Of a stretch of 7,132 nt of DNA, positions 1 to 6,478 are shown piece after piece (positions within the stretch are counted from its first letter, which is position 1; every line of letters starts with the position of its first letter). This DNA comes from an uncultured Bryobacterales bacterium. Its GTDB lineage: Bacteria; Acidobacteriota; Terriglobia; Bryobacterales; Bryobacteraceae. Under the pieces are notes generated by a model that was given only the letters and a program-made list of their open reading frames with translations, was not told the origin of the DNA and ran no database searches. The translations under genes and the position numbers were made by a program. Location: positions 1 through 7,132 of the forward strand of contig CALGAR010000027.1 in NCBI GenBank assembly GCA_937959285.1, in the 5' to 3' direction.

Positions 1-284
1 GGACGCGGCTCTAGCGGGTCGTCGACCGTGCCTGCGGGTCCTTCGTCTATAGGATGAAACCGGCGCCGGCGGTCTGCCAGGAAATCGAGGCAGACGTTTG
101 TAGCGATCCGGTAGAGCCACGTGCGCAGCGATGCGCGACCGTCGAATCTGTCGATGCCCTTCCACGCGCGGATCATCGTCTCCTGCACGGCGTCGTCGGC
201 CTCCGTGACAGAGCCGAGCATCCGGTAGCAGTGACCCATCAATGCGGAACGGTGTGCTTCGAGCTGAGCGATGTTCTCCGTCAC
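1..284 (-). CDS. ECF (RpoE-type) RNA polymerase sigma factor, N-terminal part, cut by window edge
   Basis: An extracytoplasmic-function sigma factor, which would direct RNA polymerase to a small set of promoters. Translating the minus strand gives 94 residues plus a partial codon, with no stop before the window edge. Sigma region 2 covers about residues 11-75. It includes HRSALMGHCYRMLGS at 11-25, DAVQETMIRAW at 31-41 and SLRTWLYRIATNVCLDFL at 52-69, followed by a basic DRRRR run. The GHCYRMLGS and RTWLYRIATNVCLD wording resembles the TIGR02960 (SigG-like) group, whose members usually carry a C-terminal SnoaL-like domain instead of a separate anti-sigma factor; here that part lies outside the window. 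The GTG start at 284 is chosen because an in-frame TGA immediately precedes it; a later ATG (codon 16) would remove part of region 2. The membrane-protein gene lies 74 nt upstream on the same strand. Sigma identity is secure; the subgroup is from memory of motif wording. Confidence 0.9.
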   Translation of the reverse strand, partial: MTENIAQLEAHRSALMGHCYRMLGSVTEADDAVQETMIRAWKGIDRFDGRASLRTWLYRIATNVCLDFLADRRRRFHPIDEGPAGTVDDPLEPR

Positions 285-325
285 TCACCGCCAGCCTACC
301 ATATCTCTTCAGTTCGCCATAAATA

Positions 326-341
326 TGTGACAGTGGTTACA
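326..341. promoter_or_regulatory. Crp/Fnr-like palindrome upstream of the sigma factor gene
   Basis: TGTGA-N6-TTACA matches the Crp/Fnr family consensus TGTGA-N6-TCACA at 9 of 10 half-site positions. It sits 41-57 nt upstream of the sigma factor start, in the 74-nt gap between two same-strand genes. On the minus strand the same bases read TGTCACA (332-326), the -35 motif I recall for ECF41-type sigma factors, but no CGTC -10 partner is visible at the expected distance. The site is therefore either a Crp/Fnr-family operator or part of an autoregulated ECF promoter. No further terminator or small gene is seen in this gap. Confidence 0.4.
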
Positions 342-358
342 TCTGATGTCTGTCCGCT

Positions 359-769
359 TTATATACGAGTTTCCGTTCTTTCGATGACCATCGAAAGAAT
401 GCCCCAGGCGGCCGCAAGGACGATTTCGAAGATGGCGTCGACCAGGTAAACCGGCCAGATGACTCCGGCCGTCACATAGTAAATGTCGATTGCAGCCAAG
501 GCTGCAGCAGAGGCGGCTCCCAGGAGACGGATCTCCATGCGCGGCAGGCCGCGTCCAACCGCGGTCAGCAGCACCGCGCCGATCACTGCAACCAGCACGC
601 CAACCGTGTTCACTAGCCACAAATCCGTCTTCGGTCCCGTGACAGCGAGGAAGGATTTCATGTGTACCAGCGGCCAGACGCCCGTCAGCACGTAGACAAC
701 GCCTTGAACCAGGGCGACGAGGCGCAGGAAGCTCTGGGGTGGCACACCTTGTAGACGCTGTGCAAACAA
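359..769 (-). CDS. small four-helix integral membrane protein, function unknown
   Basis: A 136-residue hydrophobic protein that I do not recognise by name. Four likely membrane helices lie at about 15-35, 51-71, 80-102 and 105-125. Between helices 1 and 2 is a polar loop with VTGPKTDLW (43-51), the most distinctive motif. There is no signal peptide with a cleavage site, no HxxxCxxC anti-sigma zinc motif, and no catalytic signature. The start is uncertain: the longest frame begins with TTG at 769, but a GTG at 745 (residue 9) would still keep all four helices, and neither has a convincing Shine-Dalgarno. The gene reads toward the ECF sigma gene with a 74-nt gap and is divergent from the glycoside hydrolase gene. 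Co-transcription with the sigma gene is possible, but the operator-like site in the gap suggests the sigma gene also has its own promoter. Confidence 0.75.
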   Translation of the reverse strand: MFAQRLQGVPPQSFLRLVALVQGVVYVLTGVWPLVHMKSFLAVTGPKTDLWLVNTVGVLVAVIGAVLLTAVGRGLPRMEIRLLGAASAAALAAIDIYYVTAGVIWPVYLVDAIFEIVLAAAWGILSMVIERTETRI

Positions 770-802
770 GACTGCTGCAGCTCAATTTGTCCGAAGAACG
801 GG

Positions 803-814
803 GACGGATCCGTC
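803..814. repeat. 12-bp perfect palindrome in divergent intergenic gap
   Basis: GACGGATCCGTC is a perfect palindrome in the 71-nt gap between the divergent membrane-protein and glycoside hydrolase genes, 26 nt upstream of the hydrolase start. Its placement would suit a repressor operator acting on either gene. A 12-bp palindrome is expected once or twice by chance in a window this size, so only the location gives it weight. No convincing -35/-10 pair was found in this gap. Confidence 0.25.
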
Positions 815-828
815 AGGCTTGTTTTGAT

Positions 829-832
829 AGGA
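829..832 (+). promoter_or_regulatory. ribosome binding site for the glycoside hydrolase gene
   Basis: AGGA lies 8 nt upstream of the ATG at 841. It decides the start: the upstream ATG codons at 739 and 832 are in frame but lack a Shine-Dalgarno, and the 739 start would add 34 residues of non-signal sequence before the secretion signal. Confidence 0.6.
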
Positions 833-840
833 TGTGCGGC

Positions 841-2241
841 ATGATACGCGCGCTCGTACTGCTCGCCATCGCAGGATCTTGCGTAGCCGAACCCATCCGG
901 CTCCACCCAGAAAATCCCCGGTACTTCGAGTTTCGCGGCAAGCCGGCGTTCCTCCTTACATCGGCCGAGCACTACGGCGCGGTCATCAACCGGGCTTTCG
1001 ACTACCGCAAGTACCTCGATACGCTCGCGGCTGACGGGCTCAACTACACACGCATCTTCGCGGGACAGTACCGGGAAGTGCCGGGCACGTTCAGCATTGC
1101 CCGAAATACACTGGCCCCAGCCGAGGCCGATTTCGTAGCTCCCTACAAGCAAGTTGGCGGAAAGTACGACCTCACCCAGTGGAATCCTGCATTTTTCGAC
1201 CGGTTGAAGGATTTCGTGGCCGAGGCGGGCAAACGTGGGATTGTCGTTGAAGTTACCTTGTTCTGCACGTTCTACCAGGATCGCCTCTGGGACTTGAGCC
1301 CGATGAACGCGAAGAATAATGTCCAGGGCATCGGGAAGGTGGGCCGCGAGGAGCCGCTGACGCTAAAGGATCCTGCCCTGCTGAAGGTCCAGGAAGCCTT
1401 CGTGCGGAAGATCGTCACAGAGTTGAAAGACTTCGACAACGTCATCTACGAGATCTGCAACGAACCCTATTTCGCGGGCGTTTCCCCGGAATGGCAGCGC
1501 CGCATCTCATCCATCATCGTTGACACCGAGAAAGGACTGAAGACACGCCACCTGATCGCGCAGAACATCGCCAACCACGTGGCGGATATTCGGGACCCAG
1601 ATCCGAATGTGGACATCTTCAACTTCCACTACGCGCGTCCGCCCGTAGCCGTCGCCCGAAACTGGAATCTGCGCAAACCGATCGGCTACGACGAATCCGG
1701 CTTCGACGGCGCACACGACTCGGTCTATCGCATCCAGGCGTGGGATTTCCTGCTTGCGGGCGGATCGCTCTTCAACAATCTCGACTACTCGTTCGCTGTC
1801 GGCTACGAAGATGGAACGTTTGAATATCCTCCATCGCAGCCGGGCGGTGGCAGCGTGCAATATCGAAAGCAGCTCGCGACGCTGCGGCGCTTCCTCACCA
1901 GCTTTGACTTCATTCGCATGACGCCCGCCGACAATCTCATCGTCAGCGGAGTGCTACGGGAAGCTTCGGCCCGCGCCCTCTCCCAACAGGACAACGCCTT
2001 CGCCATCTATCTGCACCATGGCAAAGTCCTGCGAGGCTACCGCCCTCAGTATGCCGTTGGCACGAATGAAGAGCGCACCGCTTTGGGATTGAATCTTCCG
2101 GCTGGATCATGGCGAGTGCGGTGGTGGAATCCGAAAACAGGCAAGATCGACAAGGAAGAAACAATCGAGCACGGCGGCGGGGTTGCGACACTGGCCTCGC
2201 CGCCTTATCGGGAAGATATTGCGCTGGAGTTGAGGAAATAG
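841..2241 (+). CDS. secreted glycoside hydrolase, clan GH-A-like TIM barrel (DUF4038/GH140-like)
   Basis: A 466-residue putative retaining glycosidase acting outside the cytoplasm. Residues 1-16 form a short signal peptide with likely cleavage after CVA; a Cys at 14 makes a lipoprotein reading possible but weak. Residues about 20-370 look like a clan GH-A (beta/alpha)8 barrel: substrate-facing TSAEHYGAV (40-48), LNYTRIFAG (67-75), YDLTQWNPAFF (109-119), EVTLF (137-141), a CNEPY motif at 206-210 with E208 as candidate acid/base, and GYDESG (282-287) with E285 as candidate nucleophile. The C-terminal segment, about 385-466, contains LPAGSWRVRWWNPKTG and ends in DIALEL, the pattern of the small beta-sandwich that follows DUF4038 barrels (PF12904-type). 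The start is chosen by the signal peptide and AGGA. The gene converges with the sugar operon, suggesting joint action on one glycan. The substrate is unknown; a GH5-related enzyme is the main alternative. Confidence 0.8.
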   Translation: MIRALVLLAIAGSCVAEPIRLHPENPRYFEFRGKPAFLLTSAEHYGAVINRAFDYRKYLDTLAADGLNYTRIFAGQYREVPGTFSIARNTLAPAEADFVAPYKQVGGKYDLTQWNPAFFDRLKDFVAEAGKRGIVVEVTLFCTFYQDRLWDLSPMNAKNNVQGIGKVGREEPLTLKDPALLKVQEAFVRKIVTELKDFDNVIYEICNEPYFAGVSPEWQRRISSIIVDTEKGLKTRHLIAQNIANHVADIRDPDPNVDIFNFHYARPPVAVARNWNLRKPIGYDESGFDGAHDSVYRIQAWDFLLAGGSLFNNLDYSFAVGYEDGTFEYPPSQPGGGSVQYRKQLATLRRFLTSFDFIRMTPADNLIVSGVLREASARALSQQDNAFAIYLHHGKVLRGYRPQYAVGTNEERTALGLNLPAGSWRVRWWNPKTGKIDKEETIEHGGGVATLASPPYREDIALELRK

Positions 2242-2251
2242 CGTCTAGACG
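2242..2251. repeat. 10-bp palindrome at the convergent gene ends
   Basis: CGTCTAGACG is a perfect palindrome directly after the hydrolase stop codon (2239-2241). It contains the stop codon of the convergent isomerase gene (2245-2247). It has no loop and no T-run, so it does not look like a rho-independent terminator, and palindromes of this length are common by chance. Confidence 0.2.
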
Positions 2252-3087
2252 TCGCAGAGCTCCACGGCTTCCGCAAGCGACTTGAGCGGATCGCGCTTCG
2301 GTACGAATTCGTGAGCCATGTACCCTTGGAAGCCGAGTTCGATAATTGCCTTTGTAATGGCTTTATAGTTCAGTTCCTGCGTGTCGTCGATTTCATTACG
2401 GCCGGGATTGCCGCCCGTATGATAGTGTCCGATGTACTGGGCGTTTTCACGGATGGTGCGAATTACATCGCCTTCCATGATCTGCATGTGGTAGATGTCG
2501 TACAGCAGCTTCACATAGGGCGAGTTGACCCGTTTCACCACCTCGACGCCCCAGGCCGTCCGGTCGCACATATAGTCCGGATGGTCCACCTTGCTGTTGA
2601 GCAGCTCCATCACGACGAGGATTCCCTTGTCCTCGGCCATCTTCTTGATCCGGTTGAGACCGATGACGCAGTTCTCCAAACCCTCTTCGTCGGACATGCC
2701 GCGCCGGTTGCCTGAGAATACGATGACGCTCGGAATCTTCTCCTTCGCGGCATGATCCAGGATTTCCCGCATCTTCTTTTCGATGGCGTCGTGATTCTCC
2801 TTCCTGTTGAAACCGTCGGTGATCGTTGTAGGGCCGGGCACAACGGTAGGAACCAAGCCGTACTTCTTTGCGATCGGCCACTCCTTTGGATTCAGTAGGT
2901 CGATCGCCTGAATGCCAAGCCGGGCCGCTTCGCGGCAAAGATCTTCGGTCGGGATCTTGTTGTAGCACCACCGGCACACCGACTGCTTGATCCGGCCCTT
3001 TCGCTGGACCGGCTGCTGCGCCTGCACGGCGCCCGTCAATGCTGCCGCTCCAACACCTGCCGCCGACACAAACTGTCTCCGATTCAT
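2245..3087 (-). CDS. Tat-exported hydroxypyruvate isomerase-like TIM-barrel protein (AP endonuclease 2 / sugar isomerase-epimerase family)
   Basis: A 280-residue member of the xylose isomerase-like TIM-barrel superfamily, closest in layout to hydroxypyruvate isomerase. It probably interconverts a keto and an aldo sugar or sugar acid with a divalent metal. Residues 1-23 are a twin-arginine signal (NRRQFV, hydrophobic stretch, AQA cleavage region), placing it outside the cytoplasm, unlike classical Hyi. Probable metal ligands are E161 (VVMELLN), D197 (LLYDIYHMQ), H223 (GHYHTGGNPGRNEI) and E260 (AHEF). The spacings 36-26-37 agree with those I recall for E. coli Hyi, where the third ligand is Gln rather than His. 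Full barrel length is present. The ATG at 3087 has AGGAGG 5 nt upstream, and this Shine-Dalgarno overlaps the stop of the preceding gene. It is the last gene of the sugar operon. The true substrate is unknown; hydroxypyruvate is only the family name. Confidence 0.85.
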   Translation of the reverse strand: MNRRQFVSAAGVGAAALTGAVQAQQPVQRKGRIKQSVCRWCYNKIPTEDLCREAARLGIQAIDLLNPKEWPIAKKYGLVPTVVPGPTTITDGFNRKENHDAIEKKMREILDHAAKEKIPSVIVFSGNRRGMSDEEGLENCVIGLNRIKKMAEDKGILVVMELLNSKVDHPDYMCDRTAWGVEVVKRVNSPYVKLLYDIYHMQIMEGDVIRTIRENAQYIGHYHTGGNPGRNEIDDTQELNYKAITKAIIELGFQGYMAHEFVPKRDPLKSLAEAVELCDV

Positions 3088-3092
3088 GTGGA

Positions 3093-3098
3093 CCTCCT
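3093..3098 (-). promoter_or_regulatory. ribosome binding site overlapping the upstream stop codon
   Basis: A full AGGAGG on the minus strand lies 5 nt before the isomerase ATG. It shares bases with the TAG stop (3099-3097) of the upstream gene, so ribosomes terminating on that gene sit on this site. This is typical of translational coupling. Confidence 0.75.
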
Positions 3099-5247
3099 AG
3101 AAATCGATCGCCACGACTTCGTGGTCGAGGATGGAAGGCACAACCGCTTCGACCACTCCATTCCGATAAGTATGCTTCAGGGGCTGACCCGCCGTCAGCA
3201 AGTGCACTTTGCGGGGGCGCAAGCCCTGCTCCAGCCGAATCCGGACGCGCTGTTCCCCGATCGGAATCAGTTCGCGGAGCGGTCCTTTCATCGTCATTGG
3301 ATTCGTCAGATTGACCAGGTGCACCGTCATGGACTCCTTCTGACGCCAGACGGTCACGTCGAGCAGGCCTGGACCCACAACTTCCACCGGATGCGGCTCG
3401 TTGGCTGCCCAGTCCACCGCGTTGCGCAGCAGCTTGCCATGATCCACGCTGAGCACTTCCCAGAACGTACGGTCAATGTCCCAAGGAAAGTACACGACCC
3501 TTCCCCGGCCGTGTTCGCGCACGTATAATTCCGGGCCGCCTCTCTCCTTCTGACGTGGATAGACCTCCTCCATCGGCAGATCGGGGTATGACGGGATCAG
3601 CGTGAGGGGCGGGTTGGGGAAGGGAACCGAAGGCTCAGTTTCTACCCGCTGCACGCCATTGATGATCCGGCCGGCATCCTCAAGCCCGCGCATCAGCGGA
3701 TGCTTCGGGTCCTCGATGTGGAGGTAGGAGTTCTGCATCCGATCAATGCGCCGCCCGCGATAGCGAGCGCCGAACAGATCAGCCAATCCAAAGTCGGGAC
3801 GTCTTGCTCCACGCTCGTTGTACAACGACGTCTCAAACGTCGCCACAAGACCGCCGCCGCGCTGAACGAACGCACGGAGCTGCGAGCACTGCTCGTCGGA
3901 CAGGGCGGCAATATTCGGCAGAATCAGCACGCGAAAAGGCTCGACATGAGAGGCATCGAGCAGACGGTCATGGACCATCTCAAAGGGAATGCGAGCTTCA
4001 ATCAGCGCGTGATAGAAGCCGTCGATGTGATCTTCGGTTCGATACCGGGCGCGATCACCGCCGTAGAACTTTGCGGTTTGCTGGGAATAGACGAGTCCGA
4101 CGCGGGCAAGAGGGCGGGTGTTGCGAAGATAACGCTCGTTGCGCCAGTGCCAGTCGTAAATGCGTTCGACTGTCTTCAGCCACCGGCGGTCTTCCAGCAC
4201 TGCCCGGAACTTCGTGAACCAGGGGCGCATGCCGTTTGCGGCGGCATCTGCTGTCCAGATGCGAACTTCGGCCTCATTTTGGACTGAATCCTTCCAACGA
4301 TACGGTTCCTCTACGCCGACGCTGAAGATACCGGCCACCGGCTTCATGCCCATCGTCGCGCGGTACTCTTTGCCGTTCTTCCCGGCGGCCCAAGGAGCCA
4401 TGAGACCGCGCCGCGCCTGCCGGTCTGCCGCAAGGAAGACCGCAAGCTCCCCGATCGTCTTCATGTCGAGGCTGCTGGTGGCTCCTCCGCCCGAATTGGC
4501 GATAAATCGTGCGTTCGGATTCACCTTGCGAATTTCTCTGTCCCACAAGCGCCACAAATCGAAGAGCCGCTGCTCCTGCCAGTCCAGGTAGGCTTGGCGG
4601 GCAGGGTCCTGCGGATCAGTCGTTCTCGGCAGGTCAAATCCGGTAGCGGCGCGAAAGTTGGTCCGGCAGTTTTCGCAGTAGCAGATTCCATGTCCCGCCC
4701 AGCGGTTACTGAAAACTCCGTCGACGTTATACTTGCCGGCGATTTCCCGCGTAACTTCGGTCATGAATTCGAAGTTGTACGGGCCCAGGGCGCAAGTCAC
4801 CCAGTAGTCGGGATGCGCCCAATGACGGCGTTTCCGGCCCTCCGCATCGACGGCGACCCACTCCGGGTGCGCTTCGGCGGCGTCGTGATGAATTCCATGC
4901 GGATCTGTTCGGGCCAGAACTACCATGCCGAGCTTCCGGCAGCCTTCCACCATTTCGCCGAAGACATCGCGGTCGCCGAGGTACTTGCTCCGATAGTGCA
5001 GCGGGATTTGTGTGGGGTAGAAGGCGACGCAGCCGCCGGCGCTGAGGCAGACGCCATCGGCGTGGATACGGCGGAAATAATCGAGCCAGAACTGCGGGTC
5101 GTAGGAGCCGGGATCGTTTTCGACGAACGCGAGCTGCGCCCACCGCATCGGCTTATCCGGCCAGGACGGCTCCGCTGCCGGAACGGGAGCGAAGCCGCCG
5201 CTTCCGGCAGCCAGGACCGCTGCTTGTACGAACTCGCGACGCCGCAA
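3097..5247 (-). CDS. Tat-exported GHL6-type putative glycosidase with beta-galactosidase trimerisation-like domain
   Basis: A 716-residue exported protein of the GHL6 (hypothetical glycosyl hydrolase 6) kind, probably acting on a glycan or oligosaccharide outside the cytoplasm. Residues 1-25 are a Tat signal (RRREFVQAA, then an Ala/Gly-rich core). A TIM-barrel-like region spans about 33-350. It contains DGVCLSAGGCVAFYPTQ (64-80), IPLHYRSKYLGDRD (81-94), ARTDPH (112-117), VTCALGPYNFEFMTEV (150-165), VDGVFSNRW (175-183) and a CYCENC cluster (189-194). Residues about 381-500 (RVGLVYSQQTAKFY, then VLILPNIAALSDEQ and FVQRGGGLVATFE) match the glutaminase-like beta-galactosidase trimerisation domain of GH42 enzymes. 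A beta-rich tail follows (about 620-716). The start is TTG at 5247, supported by the Tat motif and AGGAG 5 nt upstream. It is the middle gene of the operon, 12 nt after the permease. Catalytic residues are not assignable by eye and activity is unproven for the family. Confidence 0.82.
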   Translation of the reverse strand: MRRREFVQAAVLAAGSGGFAPVPAAEPSWPDKPMRWAQLAFVENDPGSYDPQFWLDYFRRIHADGVCLSAGGCVAFYPTQIPLHYRSKYLGDRDVFGEMVEGCRKLGMVVLARTDPHGIHHDAAEAHPEWVAVDAEGRKRRHWAHPDYWVTCALGPYNFEFMTEVTREIAGKYNVDGVFSNRWAGHGICYCENCRTNFRAATGFDLPRTTDPQDPARQAYLDWQEQRLFDLWRLWDREIRKVNPNARFIANSGGGATSSLDMKTIGELAVFLAADRQARRGLMAPWAAGKNGKEYRATMGMKPVAGIFSVGVEEPYRWKDSVQNEAEVRIWTADAAANGMRPWFTKFRAVLEDRRWLKTVERIYDWHWRNERYLRNTRPLARVGLVYSQQTAKFYGGDRARYRTEDHIDGFYHALIEARIPFEMVHDRLLDASHVEPFRVLILPNIAALSDEQCSQLRAFVQRGGGLVATFETSLYNERGARRPDFGLADLFGARYRGRRIDRMQNSYLHIEDPKHPLMRGLEDAGRIINGVQRVETEPSVPFPNPPLTLIPSYPDLPMEEVYPRQKERGGPELYVREHGRGRVVYFPWDIDRTFWEVLSVDHGKLLRNAVDWAANEPHPVEVVGPGLLDVTVWRQKESMTVHLVNLTNPMTMKGPLRELIPIGEQRVRIRLEQGLRPRKVHLLTAGQPLKHTYRNGVVEAVVPSILDHEVVAIDF

Positions 5248-5252
5248 ACGAT

Positions 5253-5257
5253 CTCCT
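5253..5257 (-). promoter_or_regulatory. ribosome binding site for a TTG-started gene
   Basis: AGGAG on the minus strand is 5 nt upstream of the TTG at 5247 and inside the 12-nt gap after the permease stop codon. No in-frame ATG or GTG lies between it and the Tat motif, so it supports the rare TTG start. Confidence 0.65.
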
Positions 5258-5259
5258 GC

Positions 5260-6402
5260 TTACTTTTTCGGATGCGACTTCAACTGGGGCCGCAGCGCCA
5301 GATTGACGAGCACCATGACCACGGAGCCCGCCGGCAGCAGCAGAAGCGCGGTTCGCAGGTTACCGAGTCCCTCCCCCGCAATGGCGCCTATAATCCGTGA
5401 GCTGACAGCGAGGCCAATCCAGCCGGAGGTGATGACAATTCCCATGGCTGTTGCGGTGCCTTTCGGGAATGCATCGCCAACCATCGCGAGTGTCGTCGGG
5501 AAGACGGGAGCCATCGCGAGTCCCGCGCAGAAGACAGCCGCACCAGCAACGGTCGGATTGCTGGTCCCGAGCATCAGGTATGTCGTCAGCGCCATGAGGG
5601 CGGCGGAGGCCAGCGTAACGTTCACAGCCGACACTTTTACGAGAATCGGAGCGACAACCATGCGTCCGACGAGCAGCCCGAGGGCAAACCCGAGTGAGAG
5701 GATATTCAGCGCCCGCGATTGCTCGATGCCCTGTCTCACAAGATACTCAACCAGCCAGTTCCAAACGCCCACTTCCGCCGACACGTAGAGGAACATGAAA
5801 AGGGAAAGCAGCCACAGCGCCGGACGGCCCAGGATCATTCCCGCCTGGCTCCATTGCACGCTTCGCTCTCCACTGGGAGGAGGCATCTTCGTCACAACGT
5901 GCACCACGAAGGTGACCAGCGTCAGTATCGCCGCGGTGTAGGCCAGACGGATCGTGTCGCTGTTCAGCAGGTTGGCGGCGATAAAGGGCGTGGCAAGGCC
6001 GCCGAGCCCAAAGAACAGATTCAGGAAGTTCAAAACCGCGCCGCGGCGGGCCGGGTTGATATCGCTGACGAGGGCATTGGCGCCGGTTACGATGATGCCG
6101 CCGCCGAGACCCAGCAGAAGCAGCGTCGGTAACAGTTGGCCGTAGGATCCGCCAGTATTGGGAAGCCAAAAGAGCGAAATCGTGATTAATCCAAGACCCG
6201 TGACGAGCGCCGTCTTCTTCCCCTTGTTGTCGATCAGCGGGCCAGCGGATAACGAAGCGATGACAAGCCCCATCGCCTGCGCGAGCGCAACATATCCTTT
6301 CTGTTCTCCAGTGAGAGAGGTAAATGTCGGCATGATGGTGCCGAGCATGGCGGCGATTATGCCGTATACAAAAATCGCCAAGATTGCGGCGACGATCAAC
6401 AT
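5260..6402 (-). CDS. MFS sugar permease, fucose permease (FHS/FucP)-like
   Basis: A 380-residue major facilitator superfamily transporter in the cytoplasmic membrane, probably a proton-driven sugar importer. About 12 hydrophobic helices are visible, with a central cytoplasmic loop at about 171-188. The MFS loop 2-3 signature is present as GPLIDNKGKKTAL (54-66). NFLNLFFGLGGLATPF (125-140) and a glutamate-containing AEVGVWNWLVEYL (209-221) resemble the fucose:H+ symporter family. The start ATG at 6402 has AGGAG 6 nt upstream; an in-frame ATG at 6432 would add MPRLTSQENR but lacks a Shine-Dalgarno, and its codons overlap the ribosome binding site of 6402. The reading frame stays open far upstream to 6909, but that part is antisense to the stress-protein gene and is not coding. 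It is the first gene of a leftward operon. The transported sugar is not determinable. Confidence 0.88.
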   Translation of the reverse strand: MLIVAAILAIFVYGIIAAMLGTIMPTFTSLTGEQKGYVALAQAMGLVIASLSAGPLIDNKGKKTALVTGLGLITISLFWLPNTGGSYGQLLPTLLLLGLGGGIIVTGANALVSDINPARRGAVLNFLNLFFGLGGLATPFIAANLLNSDTIRLAYTAAILTLVTFVVHVVTKMPPPSGERSVQWSQAGMILGRPALWLLSLFMFLYVSAEVGVWNWLVEYLVRQGIEQSRALNILSLGFALGLLVGRMVVAPILVKVSAVNVTLASAALMALTTYLMLGTSNPTVAGAAVFCAGLAMAPVFPTTLAMVGDAFPKGTATAMGIVITSGWIGLAVSSRIIGAIAGEGLGNLRTALLLLPAGSVVMVLVNLALRPQLKSHPKK

Positions 6403-6408
6403 ACGATT

Positions 6409-6413
6409 CTCCT
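6409..6413 (-). promoter_or_regulatory. ribosome binding site for the permease gene
   Basis: AGGAG on the minus strand lies 6 nt before the ATG at 6402. It favours this start over the ATG at 6432, which lacks a Shine-Dalgarno. Confidence 0.65.
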
Positions 6414-6457
6414 GACTTGTTAGCCGCGGCATCACCGTTACAGCCGCGCGAAACAGA

Positions 6458-6466
6458 ATCTTACCA
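6458..6466 (-). promoter_or_regulatory. candidate extended -10 promoter of the sugar operon
   Basis: TGGTAAGAT on the minus strand fits an extended -10 element (TGn followed by TAAGAT, 4 of 6 to TATAAT). It would start transcription roughly 50 nt upstream of the permease ATG. No -35 hexamer is seen at 16-18 nt, so this is a weak, position-supported call. Confidence 0.3.
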
Positions 6467-6478
6467 GAAACAGTCTGG
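6464..6478. repeat. inverted repeat between divergent promoters, possible operator
   Basis: CCAGA-N5-TCTGG is a perfect 5-bp-arm inverted repeat. It overlaps the upstream edge of the candidate sugar-operon -10 and the start of the candidate stress-gene -35. A protein bound here could control both directions. The arms are short, so the call rests on location. Confidence 0.3.

Noticed and set aside
54..449. 131-codon plus-strand open frame at the left edge
   Set aside because: It lies opposite the ECF sigma factor, whose region 2 motifs are clear, and also crosses the operator-like site.
787..833. Possible sigma70 promoter (TTGTCC and a TAGGAT-like -10) before the hydrolase
   Set aside because: Spacing is wrong for a -35/-10 pair, and the -10-like bases coincide with the ribosome binding site.
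739..840. Longer N-terminus for the glycoside hydrolase from the ATG at 739
   Set aside because: It would put 34 residues before the secretion signal and overlap the start of the divergent membrane-protein gene; AGGA supports 841.
3700..4287. 195-codon plus-strand open frame
   Set aside because: Antisense to the conserved GHL6 gene, with no domain, signal or ribosome binding site.
4594..5400. 268-codon plus-strand open frame
   Set aside because: It is antisense to the GHL6 gene and the end of the permease gene, has no recognisable motifs, and fits the long shadow frames expected in GC-rich DNA.
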